The notes under the pieces are model-generated. The model was given only the letters and a program-made list of their open reading frames with translations. It was not told the origin of the DNA and did not search any database. The translations under genes were made by a program, and so were the position numbers. A stretch of DNA of 64,000 nucleotides from Paguma larvata (Eukaryota; Chordata; Mammalia; Carnivora; Viverridae): NCBI GenBank assembly GCA_030068075.1, contig CM057826.1:74931312-74995311 (forward strand). Direction: 5' to 3'. Below are positions 57,131 to 64,000 of the stretch, in pieces. How positions within the stretch are numbered: position 1 is the stretch's first letter; each line of letters begins with the position of its first letter.

Positions 57131-60100
57131 CTAATGGAAATAAGAATGATTCACTTAGGGAAGCTTACTACAGTCATTAAGAGAACTATAGTCTGATGTT
57201 CCATTTTTATACCTCTACAATTAGTGACAATTGGTAAGATCCTCCATTCTTTCTCTTTCTTCAACTGCCATCTACTTGTAAATGCCCAGGGTGACCTTAA
57301 AGGCCATTTGTGAAGATACGCTTAGATGCAAAGATTGTCTCAGTGTATGTCCCTGAATAACTATGTTGAGACCCACCCTTACCATATTTTTTTTTGTGTT
57401 AAATGTTTTAAAACTTCAGGATTTACCTATTACAGAATTAGTATTACCATAACAAATAGAGGTAAAAGAAAATAGGTGCTTAGAATAATGAAATAAATTA
57501 CACGGCTACTCACATCAGGACTTCCATTTGTAAATACCGACTCAATCCAAAATTCATTTTCTTTTCACTCAGCTATGGCTCACCTGGCTTATCAATTTAC
57601 ATAACAGCTTTTTTACATTGCCACCTACATCTTTTATCCAAGTAACTCTCCTTTATGTCAGGGAAATAGTATCTCTCCTGTTTTCTCATGTCCTAGCACC
57701 AATTTAAATCAAGCAAGCAAACAAAAGGGTAAAATAATGAACACAATTGATAAAGGAACATGACCAATGAAATATACTAATTACCTGTTTGAGCTTGTGT
57801 CTCAAATATCTATGATATATATCAAAAGTACTGAGTATGCTTGTAAACAACAGATTGTTGGGTCTCATCCCAAAGCCACTGCTTTACGATCTTCATTTTG
57901 TTTTTTTAAATCCTCATCACAGAATATTCTATGTCGATTTCATACTTTTATGAGAACCAGGACTCTAAGTATTCTCAACTCCACCCCTTTTCTGCGAAGC
58001 ATGTGGCTGCTTGATCCTCATAAATGTAGCCATCCACAGCAGCTCCATGGTTATCATTTAAATTTGTTTTCACGCAATTTGGAAGCTAATCGAAGTCTTA
58101 ACATAAGTAACATATTATAAATAAAATGATTTGTGCACTAGAAACTCAAAAGTCTATTTTCTGAAGTAGCACATTTTCTGTTCTCTTTTCTTTCTGATTA
58201 GGTAGTATGGAAGAGTTAATATCTATAAACATATGAAATCAACAGAGCACCATGAAGTAACTTGCCTCAAATCAAGTCAGGAAGAATGTTTTCTGGAATA
58301 CCATCAATCATCCACTTTGCTACATATTTTTTTAAATGAAAAATACATGTCCTAATTGTGATTTGGGTGAGGTGCTCGTTTGACTTCTTATCTTTTCCCA
58401 CTGCCTCCTCCAAAAGTAATCTAGCTGAAACACAACGTGAGCAAACATATACCTAAGATTATTTCATCACTGTGTATATAATGATTTTCAAGCCAGTGTG
58501 TGAGCTATGCCTTAGACTTGTTTATACTTTTCAAAGAGCAAAGAAAACAGATGCCTTTTGCATGGCTGCTAAACCATATATATAAAGCAAGGGCAGTGCA
58601 GCTGCCTTTCTGCTAGATTGCCATAGACCATCTGGTTGGCATTTATCCCAAACAGATAGTGCCAACACATACACTGAACAATAAAACATTCACACAAATA
58701 AATTTTTCTATCCTAGGGAAATTTGAATTTTAGGTATGAGAAACCTAACTAGTCTCTTACAAAAGTGTTCATCTGGACAAACATGAATATATTGTATCCC
58801 AAAATCCATTTCTCAGAATTCTCACTTAAATCTAATAACAGCAGCCAATATGTTACAGATGGGTACTGAAAATCGAAAAGAATTTTTTTAATAGTGTCTG
58901 GGCCATGATTCTAATGGACATTTAGAATGACTTTGCCTTGCTTTTTTTCTTTTCAGTTTTAAGCACAACAATAATACAGATTTTTTATATCTGTAAAAAT
59001 CTGATCCATTGCTTAAATGGGTATCTGCTAATTAATGCAACAAAATTGTTTAAAAGAGTTTTGGGGCTTTTTGAATAAGGCAGTAATTTTTTCATAAGTA
59101 GTTTATTTAGTCTTATAAAATTCAGGTCTGTCCCTGTGTAGCCTAATGACAGATGTGCTCTGTATCAACTGAAGTGTCAATGTGTTGCCCATGGAGATAT
59201 GCACAGAAATAACCAACCTATCATGATCTAATCATGTCTGTATCAGGTATCAATCATGTTTACCTCATTAACTGGTAGAATATAAAAGTAACACAACTTG
59301 GTATCATTTAGGTTAGCATTTGTTTGTATTAATTTGGTTAAAAAAATTCAATATAGCTTTAAGAAATACCAAACATATCCCTGTTACTAAGGAGTTAGAA
59401 CCACATAAAAAGGGTCTAATTTTACAGAGAGTTTGCATAGTTTTTCCTCATATATTAGATTAAAATTTTAATATACTACTTATATGCCTATTTCTATTAA
59501 ACCAACAGTTAGGCACCACTATTGATTGTATACTTGAGTCTGCTTAGCATTTTTTCCTACTGATTCATTATGTACCTTCACTTTTTCCCAGTCCTTGCCT
59601 GTTCATTTGTTGGTTTCTGTCATTTATCAGATATGTGGGATCAGATGAAGACGTAAGAAGTGTGGGACCAGTTCATTACATGTCCTAAAAACTCAATGGT
59701 TAGTAACCACTAATTTTATACTTGACCTTTATAACCCAACCAGTTAAATTTCCAACAATTAAACTTGAAAAAAATAAATCATGTCTTGAATACAAACTTT
59801 TTAACTTATTTTTTTTCAGCAAAACAATTAAAATTCTTTGTTCCCTATTATGAAATATGTGTCAAATTCTTTCTCTGATTATGAACAGAAATGGGACATG
59901 AAAATGTAAGGCCATCCAAGTAGCTATTTTAAACTAGGTGATCCACGTAGAAGTGTTTTAAACTATGTAGTCATCAGTTTCAATTTGCACAACAAGGGTG
60001 AACAAAATCTCTCCATTTACTTAGAACACTAGTGTTCAGTTTAAAGACATCTAGCTTTATTTGTGATATCTAGAAATACTATCTATCTTTCACCTAGAAC

Positions 60101-61974
60101 AGTCTCTAGTATTCAGGAGTTCAAATTCTAGTTTGATTTAGAATATATAAAACTATATTCCTCTAAGATATTTACTTTTATTCTGAAATAATCTACTAAA
60201 AAAGACTAAACGTTTAATCAAAGATCCAAAGTCTTTTTTTTAACCATCCCTACCCTCTGAGACTTGAAAGATTAAATATATATATATATATATATTACAA
60301 GAATCTTGCACTTCAGATTGAAATTGAGTGTATGAGGACTCCTTAGGAATCTACAGTCATTTCTTAAGTCGAGAACGAACTCTTTGCATGAAAGTAACTA
60401 AGAATTTGCTGTATTGTATGATGAAACAGACTCTTCAATTATTGTTTTTTTCTTCTACAAAAACATTCCTTTTTGAGTAAGTGGTAGATGGCCAAAAATT
60501 GCATCCAAGAGGCATTGTGCCTTCATGGCAATACTGCTCTCCAACTCTGCTTTCATTAGCTCTGCTGGTACATGCTTCACTGAAGCTATTTTTAAAACAC
60601 TCACTCTTTTACTATGTACATTCTTAATGCCATATTTAAACCAACATCTATGAGATTCTTTGTTCATATACATCAGAGCTGCACAAACCTGGATGTGATT
60701 TAGTGCCTCTAATTATAACCCACTTACCCTGGCCATATCATTCAGCCAGCAATGAATCATACATTATTGTTTTCTATAAATTATTCCACCAAAGATTTGG
60801 AGGCTTTAACCCAACCTCATCAGGTCTCCTGAGCAAAAGGTACTTTCTTCCCTCAGTGCCTTCTACTACTTGCCTTCCTCAATAAAAGATATGAAGATAT
60901 TCAACAATGTATTTGTGTAAAAATATGAAAAAGGAAAAACTTTCCAAGAATAAGCAGTTATTAATTTAATACTCAATCTTCTGTCAGCCATGATTTCGAC
61001 AATACAGTGACACTTTTTGGTAGATGCTTCTTTAGTTACCTCCTCAGCCCTAGTTCACCAGGTGTCAAGAAGTCATACAGGAAAGCACTCTGGTTTTCCT
61101 AAGAGTCAGATCTGGTTTAAAAATCCCAAACCACTCACTTATTTGATGTGTGTCCTTTATCAGTAACTTCTTGACCTTAACCAACTGCATTTTACCAACT
61201 CTAATGCATGGCAGGTATTAAAGCAAACTGTTACCATTAGGAAATTAAAAGTTTTTTCTTACTGTAGTTATAAACTGCAGACAATATGCTCAAATATCTC
61301 AAAATATTCATTTCTAGCTCTCCTTCAACGAAATGAAACTTGAACCCTAGGCTCTGTCCAACCATAACGACAGGGAATTCTATCTCCGACAGTTATTGCC
61401 TTGCACCCCTCTTAGGATCACACTAAACTTTTGCAGTTCTGAGAACAAGGGGTGGGTGTTAAATGATTTATATCATGGTCTTCATTGACATACTCATTTT
61501 CCAAGCTTTTAACAGTTCCTTTTAAGAAGCTCTCAGTTTTTCTGCTATGTGTAGAGAATACAGGAATCTGTTGAGTTTGGGACACTGAATGTCCCATTTC
61601 CTCTCTGGAAGAGTCCTACACCTACTGTTTAAAAGATCTTCCACCTTTCCAAAGCCCTACCGTGAGTGGTGCTCAAGTCCTCTATTACTGTAGAGCCCAA
61701 GACTGCAGACCTACTCACTTCCATTTTGAACCCTCTACTCCTTTCTTCATTTAAAGATGCTCCATCTCTACCCCATCCCAGGATTCCTAATAGAATCTTT
61801 TCAAAGAACTTTCACTTTCACAAAAGACCAACAGCATTATTGACTTTACACTAGATGACTCTCTGCCTCCCAAGTGTGCCCAAAGCAATCACAATTAGTC
61901 TAGTTGTCTGCATGCAACATAAAGGGAAGGAAAAAGCAGCAAATAATTCACACGATATATTTTTTATTCCTTTT
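57131..61974. other. Unassigned AT-rich DNA, largest unique block of the right half
   Basis: Nearly 5 kb with no repeat recognised, except a (AT)10 run at 60276-60295. The open frames are short (the longest is 117 codons, at 57767, and does not begin convincingly). It may contain conserved non-coding sequence, but the sequence alone does not show it. Confidence 0.5.
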
Positions 61975-62110
61975 CTAACAGTCTTTAATGTTCATGAGAT
62001 CAGGGAAATTTTTGTTATGTTTTCTTAGTATTTGTATCCCTAGCACCTAGCACAGTGCCTGGCATGTCGAGTTAAGTAAATTTTAATAACTGATTGATAA
62101 TTCAATCAAT
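61975..62110 (+). repeat. L2 3' end, plus strand
   Basis: 'tagtatttgtatccctagca', 'cctagcacagtgcctggcat' and a tail of 'tgattgataattcaatcaat' match the L2 3' end. Confidence 0.7.
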
Positions 62111-62429
62111 CAGAGAGTGAGTAAACCAAGTGACTTAGAGCATGACACTATTTTGAGATCCTAGATCGAGTAGTTATTTTTTTGAAAAATGATATTGATG
62201 TTCTGTAATTCTCCGCCCATTGGCTTTATGGCACTTATGGCCTCAAGGGGAAACCTGAGTAACCTGGAATGAAGATGCCAACTAAAATACTCAAAGAATT
62301 TTTAAAACTCACAGCAGGCACAATAGTCTGAAAACAAAGTATCTTTTATGGGAAAGAATAAGGCACTTAAGATATAAATGGATTTGTTATGACTTTCAAA
62401 ATCTTTTGGCTTGGAAGATGTGATGAGAC
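62111..62429. other. Unassigned DNA
   Basis: Nothing recognised. Confidence 0.5.
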
Positions 62430-62657
62430 CCTAGGGGTCTAGAGCCAAGAATCAAACTTTCTCTGTAAAGTGCTAGATAGTAAATATTTTAGAGAGTCTG
62501 TGGCCCACAAAGTCTATCAAAACTATTTGATTCTGCTATGGTAGCAGAAAATCACTCATAAATTATACACAAATTATTGAGCATGGCTGTGGTCCTATAA
62601 AACTTTATAAGAACAGGCAGTAGGCCACATCAGGCCCACATTGGGTAGTTAGCCCAA
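62430..62657 (-). mobile_element. hAT-type (MER-like) non-autonomous DNA transposon
   Basis: 'tctctgtaaagtgctagata', 'gtaaatattttagagagtct', 'gagcatggctgtggtcctat', 'aaaactttataagaacagg' and 'gtaggccacatcaggcccac' follow a widespread mammalian element with GGCCC-rich ends. The terminal inverted repeats have decayed, and the 8-bp target duplication could not be confirmed. Strand is arbitrary. Confidence 0.65.
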
Positions 62658-63579
62658 TCACATGTCTTAGCATAGAGTTTATAAATGCAGACCATATTTC
62701 TATTCCTGGATGGTAGAATTATTTCAGGAGAAGATCCTTAAGAATCTTGGTGCCCTCAACAAGAGTCTCTCAAGAACAGAAGGTGTATCTGTCTCCAAAT
62801 TCAAAGAACAGAGATGCTCTACAATAATGGGGCAAAAATTACACAGCCAGGGTGGAGAACCCAGGGCAGCAGTAACAAAAGCTCCTTGTGCACCTGTCAG
62901 GGAATTACTGTGGCCCGAGGTGAAAGGATTCCTTATCAGACAGTTTTAGGTATAAAGACTAAGGCTGGGGGTGGGTAGAGAATATAGCCTAGCATCAGAT
63001 AAACAGTTTCACAAGTACTGAAGCCTTAGAGCAAGAAAAAGCTTCCTTGGGAGCAACCACCACATAAAACCAATTCTAAGAGAACAAGGCACAAGCTGCC
63101 CTACCAGATGACGATAAGAGCTTTGGAAACAGAATGAAGATCAGACCTCCCGCCACTACCCTACTGTGTTCACAGTCACTTCTGTACCCAGACGCCATCT
63201 TGGCGAGGAAGAGAACACGTGGGCAGGGAAGACTGCTCTGGGCAGGCATGGGCATTTAGAATAGATTGTGTAAAAATTGTGAGGTAAATCAGTAATTAAA
63301 CAACATTTTCAACTACAAGTGAATAATTTACCTTAAAGGTGAAAACTGGATCTTCTGAAACTAAGTTACTTTCAGATATAGAAAAGAAAATTAAATCAAT
63401 ACACACTTCTTTTCATGAAAGACTATGTAGTTACACTGCTCAGGTTTGCTCTCTATGCAATGCCACCAGAGGCCAGTTGATACGGCATCACCCAATCCTC
63501 TAATACAGCTTTAAAAATAGCAGCAAAGGCTTCTTTTAAGTTATTGAACATCAAAGTTCTACTTTATTGTGTGAGTTAC
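62658..63579. other. Unassigned DNA
   Basis: Nothing recognised. A 79-codon frame (62710-62949) has no features. Confidence 0.5.
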
Positions 63580-63755
63580 TGATTCACTCATGTAATCTGC
63601 AAATAGCTATAGGAGGTGGATACCAGTATCATGCCCCTCCTATGGACAAGAAATCAAGGAAAAGAAAAGTTTAAATATTTGCCCAAGATGACAGAGCTAG
63701 TGAGTAACAGCCAGGATTCCACCTCAAAGTCTGTTATCAACGTGCCTCTGGAGAA
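63580..63755 (-). repeat. MIR, minus strand
   Basis: 'tataggaggtggataccagt', 'aagtttaaatatttgcccaa', 'gatgacagagctagtgagta' and 'acagccaggattccacctca' match the reversed MIR in order. Confidence 0.7.
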
Positions 63756-64000
63756 GATGCCACCTTCTCCTTGAGGACCTGAAGGAGAGAGAGCTCCCTC
63801 TGTTTTTTCCCTATACCTGACAGTTCCAGAATAATGTAGTATTCCTATATAATAACCAGTATTCCTCATGAAGTTCCCTGAATTGAGATAGGCACAGGAA
63901 TTACAAACTGTCAACAATTTCTCTTTATAAGCCCTAAACAAGAACTTCTATTTAAGTCAAATCCTAGAAATAAATTTTGTTATCTTCCCAAGTGAATAAA
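63756..64000. other. Unassigned DNA to the window end
   Basis: Nothing recognised. Confidence 0.5.

Noticed and set aside
58620..58665. TTGGCA...TGCCAA palindrome-like site as an NFI-type binding site
   Set aside because: The half-sites are about 18 bases apart, much wider than a standard NFI site, and a single short match in 64 kb is expected by chance.
1..64000. CRISPR arrays, bacterial operons, phage or plasmid features
   Set aside because: None of the signs are present; the repeat content is that of a mammalian nuclear genome.

Overview
The window looks like non-coding nuclear DNA from a carnivore mammal, most likely a cat (Felidae) or another feliform. The main evidence is at least eleven copies of the tRNA-Lys-derived carnivore SINE (SINEC/CAN-SINE). 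Several carry the feliform body, which reads as an 'agcctggagcctgcttcgga' block followed by a CT-rich stretch; the copy at 32072-32290 is the clearest. The L1 5' and 3' UTR types are also carnivore types. The DNA is AT-rich. I found no protein-coding exon, tRNA, rRNA, CRISPR array or bacterial-style gene. The long open frames are either decayed LINE proteins or chance frames. Repeat family names come from my memory of consensus sequences, not from a database search.

Layout. 1-4 kb: old L1M tail, SINE, LTR-like piece, MIR, and a long antisense L2. About 3.9-9.84 kb: a nearly full-length but dead L1 (copy A) with a 246-bp L1 3' end nested in it. 10-14.3 kb: L1M fragments and a MIR split by a SINE. 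14.3-24.5 kb: mostly unique DNA with two SINEs, an L2 and a MIR. 24.5-31 kb: a dense stack consisting of an L2 broken by an antisense ERV/LTR block and a 5'-inverted L1, then an old L1M split by a younger L1 tail, then an LTR-like piece. 31.5-32.3 kb: three same-strand SINEs head to tail. 34.0-34.5 kb: an L1 3' end that appears to carry a 3' transduction. 37.6-38.7 kb: a second copy of the ERV/LTR block, inverted relative to the first. 38.9-42.3 kb: an old repeat with a 70-bp tandem duplication, an L2 fragment, a hairpin, and a complete pogo/Tigger-like element flanked by TA. 44.6-45.1 kb: an MLT1-like LTR. 46.8-51.7 kb: L1 copy B inserted in an older L1M tail. 51.7-56.4 kb: an MLT1-like LTR, SINE pieces, and an LTR split by a SINE. 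57-64 kb: largely unique DNA with an L2 end, a hAT-like element and a MIR.

There is no operon or pathway here. The interest lies in how the elements interrupt each other, which gives relative ages. L2 and MIR are oldest, then L1M, MLT1 and DNA transposons, then carnivore L1 and ERV, with SINEs and short L1 3' ends last. I did not find a new biological system. The best leads are the L1 with a likely 3' transduction, the 3'-truncated L1 flanked by a target-site duplication, the twin-primed L1, and the inverted ERV pair.
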